Assembly (NCBI GenBank): GCA_021496925.1
Contig: CP053915.1
Location: 4,367,501 to 4,431,500 of the forward strand
DNA: 64,000 nt
Reading direction: 5' to 3'
Source: Acidovorax sp. YS12
GTDB taxonomy: Bacteria > Pseudomonadota > Gammaproteobacteria > Burkholderiales > Burkholderiaceae_C
The first letter of the stretch is position 1; the number at the start of each line of letters is the position of its first letter. Shown here piece after piece: positions 49,482 through 58,907 of this stretch. The notes beneath the pieces are model-generated. The model had not been told where the DNA came from and did not search any database. It saw nothing but the letters and a program-made list of their open reading frames with translations. The translations under genes were made by a program, and so were the position numbers.

Positions 49482-52123
49482 CGATACCCACGTTCACCCT
49501 GGCGCGCATCCGGATCACCGTCTGGAGCCTGGTGGCGTTCTTCCTGGCGGCCCTGGCACTGGGGGCTGCGCTGCTGATGCAGCGCATGCGCCAGGCCGAC
49601 CTGGCCGACAGCGAGGCGCAGGTGGTGCACTTCGTGGCCGGGGCCGAGGCCGCGCTCAACCGCGTGCTGCTGGGCTTCGACGTGCTGCTGGCCAGCACCG
49701 ACGAAATGCTCGGCCTGTCGGCCCTGGAAGGCCGCCCCGTGGACGCCGCCGCCGCCAGCCAGGTGCTGCGCCGCGCCACGCGGCAGAACCTGACGGTGCG
49801 CTTCGTGGCGCTGCTGGACGAACAGGGCCGCGTGCTGGCGTCGTCCGACCCGGCGGCGGAGCAACTGGCCGTGGACCTGCCCGAACGCTTTCTGCGCCAG
49901 GTGCTCGACCCGCCCGTCGCCTCGATGGTGGTGAGCGCCCCCATGGTCAGCTTCGCCAGCTCCGAGCGCGTGCTCTACATGGCGCGCGCCGTGCGCCTGG
50001 AGGATGGCACGCGCCTGCTGGCGCTGGCCCAGGTGCCCGTGGCCATGCTGGTGCCGGTGCTGATGCAGAGCGTCGACATCGCCGGCCTGGAGGTGACGTT
50101 CGAGCGCCAGGATGGCGAACGGCTGCTGGCCGTGCCCGCGGCGCCCACGGCCCGCCAGGCCGCGCCGCAGCCCCTGCGGCCCGGCGCCCACTGGGGGCAG
50201 CAGGCCCGGCTGTCGCAGGTCGATGCGCTGGTGGTGGCGCAGCCCAGCCTGTACCCGCAGCTGTGGATTTCCGCCAGCCTGAGCACGGAGGCCGCGCTGG
50301 CTGGCTCGCACACCGAGCGCATGCGCGTGCTGTGGGCGGCCCTGCTGTTCGCCGCCATGGTGCTGGCGGCGGGGGCGCTGGTGCAGTCGTTCCTGGTGCG
50401 CATGTATGCGGCGCGCCAGGAAATCACCCAGGCCAAGGCCACGCTGGACCAGGCGCTGGGCTCCATGGTCAGCGGCTTCATGCTGCTGGATGCACAGCAC
50501 TGCGTGGTGCAGTGGAACCGCCGCTACGAGGAGCTGTTCCCCTGGCTCCAGGGCACGCTGGCCGAGGGGCTCACGTTCGAGGCGGTGCTGGAGATCAGCG
50601 CGCGCTGCCAGCTCCCGGGCGCCAGCGATGCCGAGCGCCGCGAATGGGTGCAGCGGCGCATGCTGCTGCTGCACCACCCGGACGGCTGCAGTTTCGAGCA
50701 GTACCTGGCGCCCGGCCTGTACGTGCAGGTGACCGAGCGCCCCACGCCCGAGGGCGGCCGCGTCATCAGCTACCACGACGTGACGGAGCTGCGCCGCGCC
50801 AGCGCCGAGATCGAGTCGCTCGCGTTCTACGATCCGCTCACCGGCCTGCCCAACCGCCGCCTGCTGCTCGACCGGCTCGGCCAGGCCACGCAGCAGGTGC
50901 AGCGCTCGGGGCACACGGGGGCGCTGCTGTTCCTCGACCTGGACCACTTCAAGGTGCTCAACGACACGCGCGGCCACGAGGTGGGCGACCAGCTGCTGCA
51001 GCAGGTCGCGCAGCGGCTCAAGGCATCGGTGCGCAGTTGCGACGTGGTGGCGCGCCTGGGCGGGGACGAATTCGTGGTCATGCTGGGCGAGCTGTCGCCC
51101 GACCCGGCGCAGGCCGCGCGCCAGGTGCGGCACGTGGGCGAGAAGATCCTGCATACCCTGGCGCAGCCCTACGCGCTGGATGAGCAGGTGCACCGCGGCT
51201 CCTGCAGCATGGGGGCGGCGCTGTTCAGCGACGGCAGCCAGAGCGCGGTGGAACTGCTCAAGCGCGCCGACATCGCCATGTACCAGGTCAAGGCCCAGCG
51301 CGGCAATGCGCTGTGCTTCTTCGACCCGCAGATGCAGGTGGAGATCAACCAGCGCGCGCGCCTGGAGACCGACCTGCAGACCGCGCTGGTGGAAGGCCAG
51401 TTCGAGCTGCACTACCAGCCCCAGTTCACCCTGGCGGGGCAGATGGTGGGCGTCGAGGCGCTGCTGCGCTGGTGCCATCCGCAGCGCGGCATGGTGCCGC
51501 CCGGGGAGTTCATCGCCGCCGCCGAAGACAGCGGCCTCATCGTGCCGCTGGGCCAGTGGGTGCTGCGCCAGGCTTGCATGCAGCTGGCCGCGTGGCAGCA
51601 GGTGCCGCAGTGCGCCAGCCTGCAGCTGGCGGTCAACGTCAGCGCGCGGCAGTTCCGCCAGCCGGATTTCGCCCAGCAGGTGATCGCCCAGGTCCAGCAG
51701 GCCGGCGCGCCCGCGCACCGCCTCAAGCTGGAGCTGACCGAGTCCCTGGTGCTGGAGGACGTGCAGGACTCCATCGCCAAGATGCACCAGCTGCGCACCA
51801 AGGGCGTGCGCTTCGCCATGGACGACTTCGGCACCGGCCACTCCTCGCTGGCCTACCTCACGCGGCTGCCGCTGCACCAGCTCAAGATCGACCAGTCCTT
51901 CGTGCGCCACATCGGCCAGCAGCACACCGACGACGTGATCGTGCAGACCATCATCGGCATGGCGCGCACGCTGGAGCTGGAAGTGATCGCCGAGGGCGTG
52001 GAAACCGCGGCGCAGCGCGACTTCCTGGCCGGGCACGGCTGCACGCTGTACCAGGGCTACCTGTACGGCCGGCCCATGCCGGTGCAGGAACTGGTGGCGC
52101 TGGCGGGGCAGGCACCGGGCTGA
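49478..52123 (+). CDS. membrane-bound GGDEF-EAL cyclic-di-GMP protein
   Basis: The 881-residue protein has two membrane helices (near residues 10-30 and 285-305) enclosing a periplasmic Cache-like domain, then a PAS domain, a GGDEF domain and an EAL domain. GGDEF is intact (residues 528-532), with an inhibitory-site RxxD (RSCD) five residues ahead. EAL is intact (660-662), with ELTES, DDFGTGHSSL and KIDQSF. Both cyclase and phosphodiesterase activity are possible. Overlap with the upstream binding-protein gene suggests that protein feeds the periplasmic domain. Confidence 0.93.
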   Translation: MTIPTFTLARIRITVWSLVAFFLAALALGAALLMQRMRQADLADSEAQVVHFVAGAEAALNRVLLGFDVLLASTDEMLGLSALEGRPVDAAAASQVLRRATRQNLTVRFVALLDEQGRVLASSDPAAEQLAVDLPERFLRQVLDPPVASMVVSAPMVSFASSERVLYMARAVRLEDGTRLLALAQVPVAMLVPVLMQSVDIAGLEVTFERQDGERLLAVPAAPTARQAAPQPLRPGAHWGQQARLSQVDALVVAQPSLYPQLWISASLSTEAALAGSHTERMRVLWAALLFAAMVLAAGALVQSFLVRMYAARQEITQAKATLDQALGSMVSGFMLLDAQHCVVQWNRRYEELFPWLQGTLAEGLTFEAVLEISARCQLPGASDAERREWVQRRMLLLHHPDGCSFEQYLAPGLYVQVTERPTPEGGRVISYHDVTELRRASAEIESLAFYDPLTGLPNRRLLLDRLGQATQQVQRSGHTGALLFLDLDHFKVLNDTRGHEVGDQLLQQVAQRLKASVRSCDVVARLGGDEFVVMLGELSPDPAQAARQVRHVGEKILHTLAQPYALDEQVHRGSCSMGAALFSDGSQSAVELLKRADIAMYQVKAQRGNALCFFDPQMQVEINQRARLETDLQTALVEGQFELHYQPQFTLAGQMVGVEALLRWCHPQRGMVPPGEFIAAAEDSGLIVPLGQWVLRQACMQLAAWQQVPQCASLQLAVNVSARQFRQPDFAQQVIAQVQQAGAPAHRLKLELTESLVLEDVQDSIAKMHQLRTKGVRFAMDDFGTGHSSLAYLTRLPLHQLKIDQSFVRHIGQQHTDDVIVQTIIGMARTLELEVIAEGVETAAQRDFLAGHGCTLYQGYLYGRPMPVQELVALAGQAPG

Positions 52124-52131
52124 GGCTTCAA

Positions 52132-52192
52132 GCCAAATCGGCCTCCAGCCCTTTGCCATCAAGCGCTGGCAGCTATCAAAGAAGAAGCACTC
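52132..52192 (+). repeat. palindromic repeat copy after the GGDEF-EAL gene
   Basis: AAGCCAAATCGGCCTCCAGC then CCTTTGCCATCAAGCGCTGG and CAGCTATCAAAGAAGAAGC. It is a forward copy between convergent genes. Confidence 0.85.
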
Positions 52193-53093
52193 AAGCGCGC
52201 CTGGAAGTCACCACGATCCCGCCCACGATGAGCAGGAACGCCACGCCGTGGTACGGCTGCGGCACCTCGCCCAGGAAGGCGGCCGAGAGCACGGCGGCGA
52301 ACAGCGGCGTGAGGTTGATGAAGAAGCCCCCCAGCACCGGCCCCGCGCGCTGCACGCCCACGCCCCAGAAGCGGTAGGCCAGGATGGCCGGGCCGATGGC
52401 GATGAAGGCCAGCCCCGCCAGCAGCGGCAGGCCCCATGTGGCCGGGGCCGGGTGCAGCGCCTGCTCCACGCCGGCAAAGGCGCCGGACCAGGCCAGGCCG
52501 AACACCATCTGCGCCATCAGGAACGCCGACCAGTCGGTGCGGATCGACTGCGGCTCGCTGGTGCGCACCAGCAGCCAGCTGTAGAACGCCCAGGAGATCG
52601 TGGCCAGCACCATGTACAGGTCGCCGGGCACCAGGCGCAGGGCCAGCAACTGCTCCCAGCTGCCGCGGCTGAGCACCGTCAGCACACCCGCCACCGACAG
52701 CAGCGCGCCCGCCACCTGGCGGCGCGCCACCGGCACGCCGAAGCACAGCGCGCCGATCACCAGCATCCACACCGGCATGCCCGAGCCCACCAGCGTCACG
52801 TTCAGCGGCGTGGAGGTCTGCAGCGCCAGGTACTGCAGCGCGTTGTAGTTGCCGATGCCCAGCAGCCCCAGCAGCGCATAGCGGCGCCAGTGCGGCCACA
52901 GCCCGCTGCACGGCCGCAGCACCCGCCAGGCCAGCGGCAGCAGCACCACGAACGCCAGCAGCCAGCGCACGAAGTTCAGGGTGATGGGCGGGATCAGCGG
53001 GCTCACGGCGCGGCCCACCACCGCATTGCCGGCCCACAGCAGCGGGGCGGCGACGAGCATGGCGACGGTGGCGGGGGAGAGGCGGGCGGTCAT
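52191..53093 (-). CDS. EamA/DMT superfamily transporter
   Basis: The 300-residue protein has ten predicted helices in two EamA repeats (LLWAGNAVVGRAVSPLIPPITLNFVRW; YMVLATISWAFYSWLLVR) and a basic C-terminus. Members export amino acids or other small metabolites, and the substrate here is unknown. ATG 53093 is chosen; an in-frame ATG 57 bases upstream would add a polar extension. Confidence 0.87.
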   Translation of the reverse strand: MTARLSPATVAMLVAAPLLWAGNAVVGRAVSPLIPPITLNFVRWLLAFVVLLPLAWRVLRPCSGLWPHWRRYALLGLLGIGNYNALQYLALQTSTPLNVTLVGSGMPVWMLVIGALCFGVPVARRQVAGALLSVAGVLTVLSRGSWEQLLALRLVPGDLYMVLATISWAFYSWLLVRTSEPQSIRTDWSAFLMAQMVFGLAWSGAFAGVEQALHPAPATWGLPLLAGLAFIAIGPAILAYRFWGVGVQRAGPVLGGFFINLTPLFAAVLSAAFLGEVPQPYHGVAFLLIVGGIVVTSRRA

Positions 53094-53212
53094 AGGGGGA
53101 GCAACTGTACCCGTTTGCATTTCCGCCTGCAGCGCGGGCGGCCGAAACATGGCACGATGGCCGCTTTGCCTCGGGCGGCCCCGCCCGCGTTTTCTCCAGG
53201 AGTGAGCAGCCC

Positions 53213-54199
53213 ATGTCCCTCGCCGTCCAAATCCGCCAGCATGGCGGCCCCGAAGTGCTCGAACTGGCCGACCTGCCCGTGGGCGAACCCGGCCCCGGCC
53301 AGGTGCGCATCCGCCACCGCGCCATCGGCCTGAACTTCATCGACGTCTACCACCGCACCGGCCTGTATCCGCTGTCCCTGCCCGCGACCATCGGCATGGA
53401 AGGCGCCGGCGTGGTCGAGGCCGTGGGCGAGGGCGTCACGCACCTGCGCGCGGGCGACCGCGCCGCCTACGCCGCCAACCCGCCCGGCAGCTACAGCGAG
53501 GCGCGCGTGATGCCCGCCCAGGGTGTGTGCAGGCTGCCCGACGCCATCGGCTTCGAGACCGGCGCGGCCATGATGCTCAAGGGCCTGACGGCGCAGTACC
53601 TGCTGAAGAAAACGCGCCCCGCCGAAGGCCTGGAGCCGGGCGACTTCGTGCTGTTCCACGCGGCCGCGGGCGGCGTGGGCCTGATCGCCTGCCAGTGGGC
53701 CAGGGCGCTGGGCCTGCAGCTCATCGGCACTGCCGGCAGCGATGCCAAGTGCCAGCTGGCGCTGGACAATGGCGCGGCGCACGCCATCAACTACGCCAGG
53801 GAGGACTTTGCCGCGCGCGTGAAGGAGATCACCGGCGGCAAGGGCGTGAAGGTGGTGTACGACTCGGTGGGCAAGGACACCTGGGACAAGTCGCTCGACT
53901 GCCTGCGCCCCTTCGGCCTGATGGCGAGCTTCGGCAACGCCTCGGGCCCGGTGCCGCCGTTCGCGCCCGGCGTGCTGGGCGCCAAGGGCTCGCTGTACGT
54001 CACGCGCCAGACGCTGTTCACCCACATGAGCTCGCGTGAAGCCACGCAGGCCATGGCCGACGACCTGTTCGCCGTGGTCGCCAGCGGGCAGGTGAAGATC
54101 CACATCGCGCAGCGCTACGCCCTGGCCGACGTGCAGCAGGCGCACCGCGACCTGGAAGCGCGCAAGACCACCGGCTCCACCATCCTCACGCTGCCGTGA
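53213..54199 (+). CDS. qor: NADPH:quinone oxidoreductase, QOR type
   Basis: The 328-residue zinc-free medium-chain dehydrogenase has the quinone-reductase pattern HRAIGLNFIDVYHRTGLYP, GMEGAGVVEAVG, the nucleotide fold FHAAAGGVGLIACQWA and GTAGSDAKCQLA. It reduces quinones with NADPH, one electron at a time in characterised QORs. The stop overlaps the start of the Nudix gene. Confidence 0.92.
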   Translation: MSLAVQIRQHGGPEVLELADLPVGEPGPGQVRIRHRAIGLNFIDVYHRTGLYPLSLPATIGMEGAGVVEAVGEGVTHLRAGDRAAYAANPPGSYSEARVMPAQGVCRLPDAIGFETGAAMMLKGLTAQYLLKKTRPAEGLEPGDFVLFHAAAGGVGLIACQWARALGLQLIGTAGSDAKCQLALDNGAAHAINYAREDFAARVKEITGGKGVKVVYDSVGKDTWDKSLDCLRPFGLMASFGNASGPVPPFAPGVLGAKGSLYVTRQTLFTHMSSREATQAMADDLFAVVASGQVKIHIAQRYALADVQQAHRDLEARKTTGSTILTLP

Positions 54200-54999
54200 G
54201 CGCGGCGCCGGCCTGGGTGGCGGCGGCGCGCGCGCGGGCGCAGCGGCCCCCGCGCGTGCCGCGCCTGCCGCTGTGGGTGGCGGGGCAGGCCGTCGGGTCG
54301 GTGGAACCCGGGGTTTTGGATGAAATTGCCTCCAAAGGCTTGCTGGACAAGCGCTACCAGCTATTGAAAGATGAGCGATCGGGCTGGTCGCTGCACGCTT
54401 CCGGCGAGGCCACGCCTGCGCTCGATGCCCTGGCCCAGGCGCTGCGCGCGCAGGGGCGCTGCGGTCCCTGGCGCAACGAGCAACTGGCCGTGTGCGACGC
54501 CCAGGGCCGGCGCATCGGCACCATCGAGCGCGGCGCCGTGCGCCCGCTGGGCCTGGCCACCCAGGCCGTGCACCTGGTGGCCCGCGCGCCCGATGGGCGC
54601 ATGTGGGTGCAACTGCGCGCCTTCGACAAACCCAACAACCCGGGCCAGTGGGACACGCTGATGGGCGGCATGGTTTCGGCCGCCGACACCTTGCCGCAGG
54701 CGCTGGCGCGCGAGACCTGGGAGGAAGCCGGCCTGTGCCTGGAGGCGCTGCACGGCGTGGCCCATGGCGGGCACGTGCAGCTGGCCGTGCCGAGCGAAGA
54801 GGCCCATGGCTGCGGCTACATGGTCGAGCGCATCGACTGGTTCCACGCCACCGTGCCCGGCGGCATGGTGCCGCAGAACCAGGATGGCGAGGTGGAGCGC
54901 TTCGAGCTGCTGGCGCCCGAGGCGCTGCTGGATCGCCTGGCGCGAGGCGCTTTCACGCCCGAGGCGGCGCTGGTGCTGGCCGCCGCGCTGGGGTGGTAG
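54196..54999 (+). CDS. Nudix hydrolase with DUF4743 N-terminal domain
   Basis: The 267-residue protein starts at GTG 54196 overlapping the qor stop (GTGA). A DUF4743-like N-terminal part precedes a Nudix box, GMVSAADTLPQALARETWEE then AGL, in which the usual first Glu is Asp. The family hydrolyses nucleoside-diphosphate-linked compounds; this branch includes thiamin-diphosphate-related members. Residues about 39-59 (EIASKGLLDKRYQLLKDE) are encoded by a copy of the dispersed palindromic repeat. Confidence 0.85.
   Translation: MSAAPAWVAAARARAQRPPRVPRLPLWVAGQAVGSVEPGVLDEIASKGLLDKRYQLLKDERSGWSLHASGEATPALDALAQALRAQGRCGPWRNEQLAVCDAQGRRIGTIERGAVRPLGLATQAVHLVARAPDGRMWVQLRAFDKPNNPGQWDTLMGGMVSAADTLPQALARETWEEAGLCLEALHGVAHGGHVQLAVPSEEAHGCGYMVERIDWFHATVPGGMVPQNQDGEVERFELLAPEALLDRLARGAFTPEAALVLAAALGW
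54312..54374 (+). repeat. palindromic repeat copy inside the Nudix gene
   Basis: GTTTTGGATGAAATTGCCTC then CAAAGGCTTGCTGGACAAGC and GCTACCAGCTATTGAAAGAT. It is a forward copy in the coding direction and stays in frame through the whole element. Confidence 0.8.
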
Positions 55000-55010
55000 C
55001 CCGGCGCGGG

Positions 55011-55177
55011 CTAGTGTGCTGTCCCGTAAATAACTGCACATGAAATCGCGTCTTCGCGCCCAGGGCGTCGTTGCAAATCCTCGTGATAGCTACGGCTATC
55101 ACTGCGGTCTGCGCCTCGCCCTGAACACGAATCCATCGATTTCATTTTGTGCAGCTATTTACGGGACAGCACACTAG
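55011..55177. mobile_element. MITE-like non-autonomous element with CTAG flanks
   Basis: The ends TGTGCTGTCCCGTAAATA (55015 on) and its complement TATTTACGGGACAGCACA (to 55173) are perfect terminal inverted repeats, imperfectly extended to over 40 bases. Both sides carry CTAG, which could be a four-base target duplication of the YTAR type made by IS5-like transposases. The centre is GTGATAGC-TACG-GCTATCAC. There is no coding capacity. The right CTAG contains the stop codon of the LysR gene. Confidence 0.8.
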
Positions 55178-56073
55178 CTCTCCTGGCGTTCCCGGGCCAC
55201 GCCGCGCACCAGGTCCCACACGCGCTGCGCCAGGGGCGAGAGGGCGCGGTTGCGCCGGTGCACCAGCACGATGTCGCGGTCCACGCGCGGCTGCAGCGGG
55301 CGCACCGCCAGGCGCGGCAGGCCCTCGGGCGGCAGCGCCAGCATGGGGATGACCGAGACGCCCAGGCCCGCATCGAGCATGCGGAAGATGGTGGTGGGGT
55401 GCCCGACTTCCTGCGCCACCCGGGCCTGCACGCCCTGCGCGGCCAGCGCGCGGTCGATCAGGCGGCGGCTGCCGGAGGCGTGGTCCAGCAGCACCAGCGG
55501 TTCGTCCGCGAGGTCGGTCCAGCGCACCTGGCGCCGCCGCGCGAGCCGGTGCGCGGGCGGGCAGGCCAGGCAGAACGGCTCGGTGTAGACAGGTTCGCAG
55601 TGCAGCGCCTCGCGCTCGCTGGGGTCGATGACCACGCCGAAATCCACCTCGCCCGAGAGCACGCTGGCCAGCACGTCGTTCTGGATGCGGTCGAGCAGCA
55701 CCACCTGCACGCCGGGCAGATCGCGCTGGCAGCGCGCAATGCAGCCGGGCAGCAGGTTGGCCGACAGCGTGGGGCTGCTGGCCACGCGCACGCGGCCATG
55801 CAGCGCCGTGGCCATGCCGCGCACATCGAGCAGCGTGGCTTCCAGGTCCTCCAGCACGCGCGGCAGCCGCGCGGCCAGGCTGCGGCCGGCGTCGGTGAGC
55901 TCCACCTCGCGCGTGGTGCGGTTGAGCAGCTGCAGCCCGAGCTGCGCCTCCAGCTCGGTGATGCTGCGGCTCACGGCGGGCTGGGTCAGGCCGATCTGGC
56001 TGCCCGTGCGGCTGAAGTTGCGCGTGGCGGCCACCGCGAGGAACACCTGGAGCTGGCGCAAGGTCACATTCAT
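55174..56073 (-). CDS. LysR family transcriptional regulator
   Basis: The 299-residue protein has the N-terminal winged helix (LRQLQVFLAVAATRNFSRTGSQIGLTQPAVSRSI split over residues 5-38) and a two-lobed effector domain. It is divergent from an SBF-like transporter gene 94 bases away, which it probably regulates. Its TAG stop lies in the CTAG flank of the MITE-like element, so the insertion may have set the present C-terminus. Confidence 0.9.
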   Translation of the reverse strand: MNVTLRQLQVFLAVAATRNFSRTGSQIGLTQPAVSRSITELEAQLGLQLLNRTTREVELTDAGRSLAARLPRVLEDLEATLLDVRGMATALHGRVRVASSPTLSANLLPGCIARCQRDLPGVQVVLLDRIQNDVLASVLSGEVDFGVVIDPSEREALHCEPVYTEPFCLACPPAHRLARRRQVRWTDLADEPLVLLDHASGSRRLIDRALAAQGVQARVAQEVGHPTTIFRMLDAGLGVSVIPMLALPPEGLPRLAVRPLQPRVDRDIVLVHRRNRALSPLAQRVWDLVRGVARERQES

Positions 56074-56166
56074 GCGCTGGAATCATAAAACCATCAGAGA
56101 AATCGATTTCTCTTTGGGTTGCGGCTGCGCTTCAATCGGCGCCTTGCCCCGTTTCGCCCTGCTGCC

Positions 56167-57147
56167 ATGGCCCGCTCCCGTTTTCTGCCCGACAACTTCA
56201 CCCTCGCACTGCTGACCACGGTGGCGCTGGCCAGCGTGCTGCCCGCATCGGGCGGCGTGGCGCGCTTTTTCGAGGGGCTCACGGTGGCGGCCGTGGGGCT
56301 GCTGTTCTTCCTGCACGGCGCCAAGCTGTCGCGCCAGGCCATCGTGGCGGGGCTGTCGCACTGGCGGCTGCACTTGGTGGTGGTGGCCAGCACGTTCGTG
56401 CTGTTTCCGCTGCTGGGCTGGGCGCTGCGGCCGGTGCTGCAGCCGCTGGTCACCCCCGATCTGTACCTGGGGGTGCTGTTTCTGTGCGCGCTGCCGGCCA
56501 CGGTGCAGTCGGCCATCGCCTTCACCGCCATGGCGCGCGGCAACATGCCCGCGGCCATCTGCAGCGCGTCGGCCTCCACGCTGCTGGGCATCGTGATCAC
56601 GCCGCTGCTCACGGGGCTGCTGCTGTCGCGCACGGCCGCCGCGCAGCACGATGCGCTGGACAGCATCGGGCGCATCATGCTGCAGCTGTTCGTGCCCTTC
56701 ATTGCCGGGCACCTGCTGCGCCCGTGGATTGGCGGCTTTACCCAGCGCCATGCGCCGGTGCTCAAGTTCGTCGACCAGGGCTCCATCCTGCTGGTGGTCT
56801 ACACCGCGTTCAGCGCGGCCGTGGCCGAGGGGCTGTGGCGCCAGATGCCGCTGCCCGCGCTGGCCGGGCTGCTGGTGGTGTGCGCGGTGATCCTGGCCCT
56901 GGCGCTGTGCTGCACCACCTGGCTCAGCCGCCGGCTCGGTTTCTCGAAGGAGGACGAGATCACCATCGTCTTCTGTGGCTCCAAGAAGAGCCTGGCCAGC
57001 GGCGTGCCCATGGCCAAGGTGCTGTTCGCCTCGCATGCCGTGGGGGCCATCGTGCTGCCGCTGATGGTGTTCCACCAGATGCAGCTCATGGTCTGCGCCG
57101 TGCTGGCGCAGCGCTACGCGCGCCGGCCGCAGTCTGCTCAGGATTGA
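56167..57147 (+). CDS. bile acid:sodium symporter-like (SBF-like, YfeH type) transporter
   Basis: The 326-residue membrane protein has about nine helices and the SBF-like pattern VGLLFFLHGAKLSRQAIVAGL, CALPATVQSAIAFTAMARGN and VFCGSKKSLASGVPMA. The substrate is unknown; relatives carry organic anions with sodium. ATG 56167 is preferred, although an in-frame ATG 48 bases upstream exists. The gene overlaps the convergent Na/Pi gene by ten bases. Confidence 0.87.
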   Translation: MARSRFLPDNFTLALLTTVALASVLPASGGVARFFEGLTVAAVGLLFFLHGAKLSRQAIVAGLSHWRLHLVVVASTFVLFPLLGWALRPVLQPLVTPDLYLGVLFLCALPATVQSAIAFTAMARGNMPAAICSASASTLLGIVITPLLTGLLLSRTAAAQHDALDSIGRIMLQLFVPFIAGHLLRPWIGGFTQRHAPVLKFVDQGSILLVVYTAFSAAVAEGLWRQMPLPALAGLLVVCAVILALALCCTTWLSRRLGFSKEDEITIVFCGSKKSLASGVPMAKVLFASHAVGAIVLPLMVFHQMQLMVCAVLAQRYARRPQSAQD

Positions 57148-58802
57148 GGGCGTGCCGGGGCCGCGTCCTGCAGGCGGCTCGGCGCCAGGGTGCCGGTGGG
57201 CTCCAGGATCGGGTAGGCCATGGAGCACAGCAGCGAGTTGATGCGCTTGAGATCGCTCAGCAGGTCGATGTGCAGCGAGCTGGTCTCGATGCTGGGCACC
57301 GTGCGGTCCGACAGCCGCGCCAGGTGCGCCGCCGCGTAGCTGCGCTCCAGGTCGCGAAAGCGCACCTTCTCTTCGAGCAGGCGCCGCGCGTCGCGCACGT
57401 CGCCGTTGAGGAACACGCTCATCGCCAGGCGCAGGTTGTCCACCAGGCGGCCGTGCAGCTCGGTGATCTCCTGCATGCCGGCCTCGGAAAAGCGAAAGCC
57501 GCGCTTGATCTTCTTGTCCTCGATGTCGATCAGCACGCGCTCGATGATGTCGCCGATCTGCTCCATGTTGATGGTGAAGCCGATGATGTCGGTCCAGCGC
57601 CGGCCTTCGCGCTCGTCGAGTTCGGAGCGCGAGATCTTCGTCAGGTAGTACTTGATGGCCGAATACAGCTCGTCCACCGAGTCGTCGAGCTGGCGCAGCT
57701 CGGCCGAGAGCTTGAGGTCCCCGGTGCGGATCACGGTGTACATGCCCACCAGCATGGCTTCCACCAGGTCGGCCTGGTGCAGGGCCTCGCGCGCCGCGCA
57801 CGAGATGGCCAGCGACGGCGTGGCCAGCGCCGAGGGGTCGAGGTGGCGCGGGCGCAGCGGGTTCTTGCTGGCCGGGTCGGCTGGCGGCATGAGCCGCGCC
57901 ATGAGCGAGGCCACCCACTGCGTCATGCCGATGAAGCCCAGGCTGACGACCACGTTGTAGGCCAGGTGGAACAGCACCACGCTGGTGGCGATGTCGCCCA
58001 GCCGCGGGTGCGCGTGGCGCAGCCACAGGCCGATGAGCGGCGCCACCAGCGCCACGCCCAGCACCTTGAAGACCATGTTGCCCCAGGTGACCTGGCGCAC
58101 TTCCACCGAGGCCTTGAGCGTCGTCAGGATGGCCAGCAGGCCGCTGCCCAGGTTGGCGCCCAGCACCAGGCCAAAGGCCACCTCGATGGGCACGACGTGC
58201 GAGGCCGCCATGGCCGCGATCAGCAGCACGATGGCCAGGCTCGAATACGAGATGACGGCCAGCGCCGCGCCCACCAGCAGCTCGGCGAACAGGTCGCTGC
58301 TGACGCTGCCCAGCAGCGTGCGCACCACGGGCGAGGCCAGCAGCGGCTCGCTGGTCTCCACCACCAGGCGCAGCGCCAGCAGGATCAGCCCCAGGCCGAT
58401 GAACACGCGCCCGACGCGCCCGGCCGTGGTGTCCTGGCGCGCCATGTACATGACCACGCCGGCGAAGATGAACAGCGGCGAGAGCCACGACAGGTCGGTG
58501 GAGAACAGCACCGCCATGAGCGCCGTGCCCACGTCGGCGCCGCGCATCACGGCCAGCGCGGCGGGCAGCGAGATCAGGCCCTGGCCGACGAAGGAGGAGG
58601 TCATCAGCGCCGTGGCGGTGCTCGACTGCACCAGCGCGGTGACGCCGATGCCGGACAGCGCCGCGCTGAAGCGGTTGCCCATGCTGCGCGCCAGCAGGCT
58701 GCGCAGGTTGGCGCCGAACACGCGCAGCACGCCCGTGCGCACCAGTTGCGTACCCCACACCAGGAGGGCAATGGCGGCCAGCAGGTTGAGCAGATGCTTC
58801 AT
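57138..58802 (-). CDS. Na/Pi cotransporter family protein with PhoU-like tail
   Basis: The 554-residue protein has an N-terminal NptA/YjbB-type transport domain with two inverted repeats (GIGVTALVQSSTATALMTSSF; LGANLGSGLLAILTTLKASVEV) and a C-terminal PhoU-like helical domain (residues about 340-540). It probably moves phosphate with sodium and fits the phosphate theme at 3-9 kb, though it has no visible Pho box. ATG 58802 begins the first hydrophobic helix. Confidence 0.9.
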   Translation of the reverse strand: MKHLLNLLAAIALLVWGTQLVRTGVLRVFGANLRSLLARSMGNRFSAALSGIGVTALVQSSTATALMTSSFVGQGLISLPAALAVMRGADVGTALMAVLFSTDLSWLSPLFIFAGVVMYMARQDTTAGRVGRVFIGLGLILLALRLVVETSEPLLASPVVRTLLGSVSSDLFAELLVGAALAVISYSSLAIVLLIAAMAASHVVPIEVAFGLVLGANLGSGLLAILTTLKASVEVRQVTWGNMVFKVLGVALVAPLIGLWLRHAHPRLGDIATSVVLFHLAYNVVVSLGFIGMTQWVASLMARLMPPADPASKNPLRPRHLDPSALATPSLAISCAAREALHQADLVEAMLVGMYTVIRTGDLKLSAELRQLDDSVDELYSAIKYYLTKISRSELDEREGRRWTDIIGFTINMEQIGDIIERVLIDIEDKKIKRGFRFSEAGMQEITELHGRLVDNLRLAMSVFLNGDVRDARRLLEEKVRFRDLERSYAAAHLARLSDRTVPSIETSSLHIDLLSDLKRINSLLCSMAYPILEPTGTLAPSRLQDAAPARPQS

Positions 58803-58907
58803 GGGCGGTACACGGGTTCGGAGGGGCCGCAGCAGGGGATGCCCCCTCCGCGGCGCAGAACATTGCAGCATACCCCCGAATCGCCCTGTTAGCCCCGTTT
58901 GCCCGCT

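Noticed and set aside
49109..52162. Minus-strand open frame of 1017 codons opposite the GGDEF-EAL gene
   Set aside because: His/Gln/Leu-rich shadow of a gene with intact catalytic motifs.
54997..55036. Short reading frames ending VLSRK across both ends of the MITE-like element
   Set aside because: They arise from the inverted terminal repeat (GTGCTGTCCCGTAAATAA) and carry no recognisable protein.
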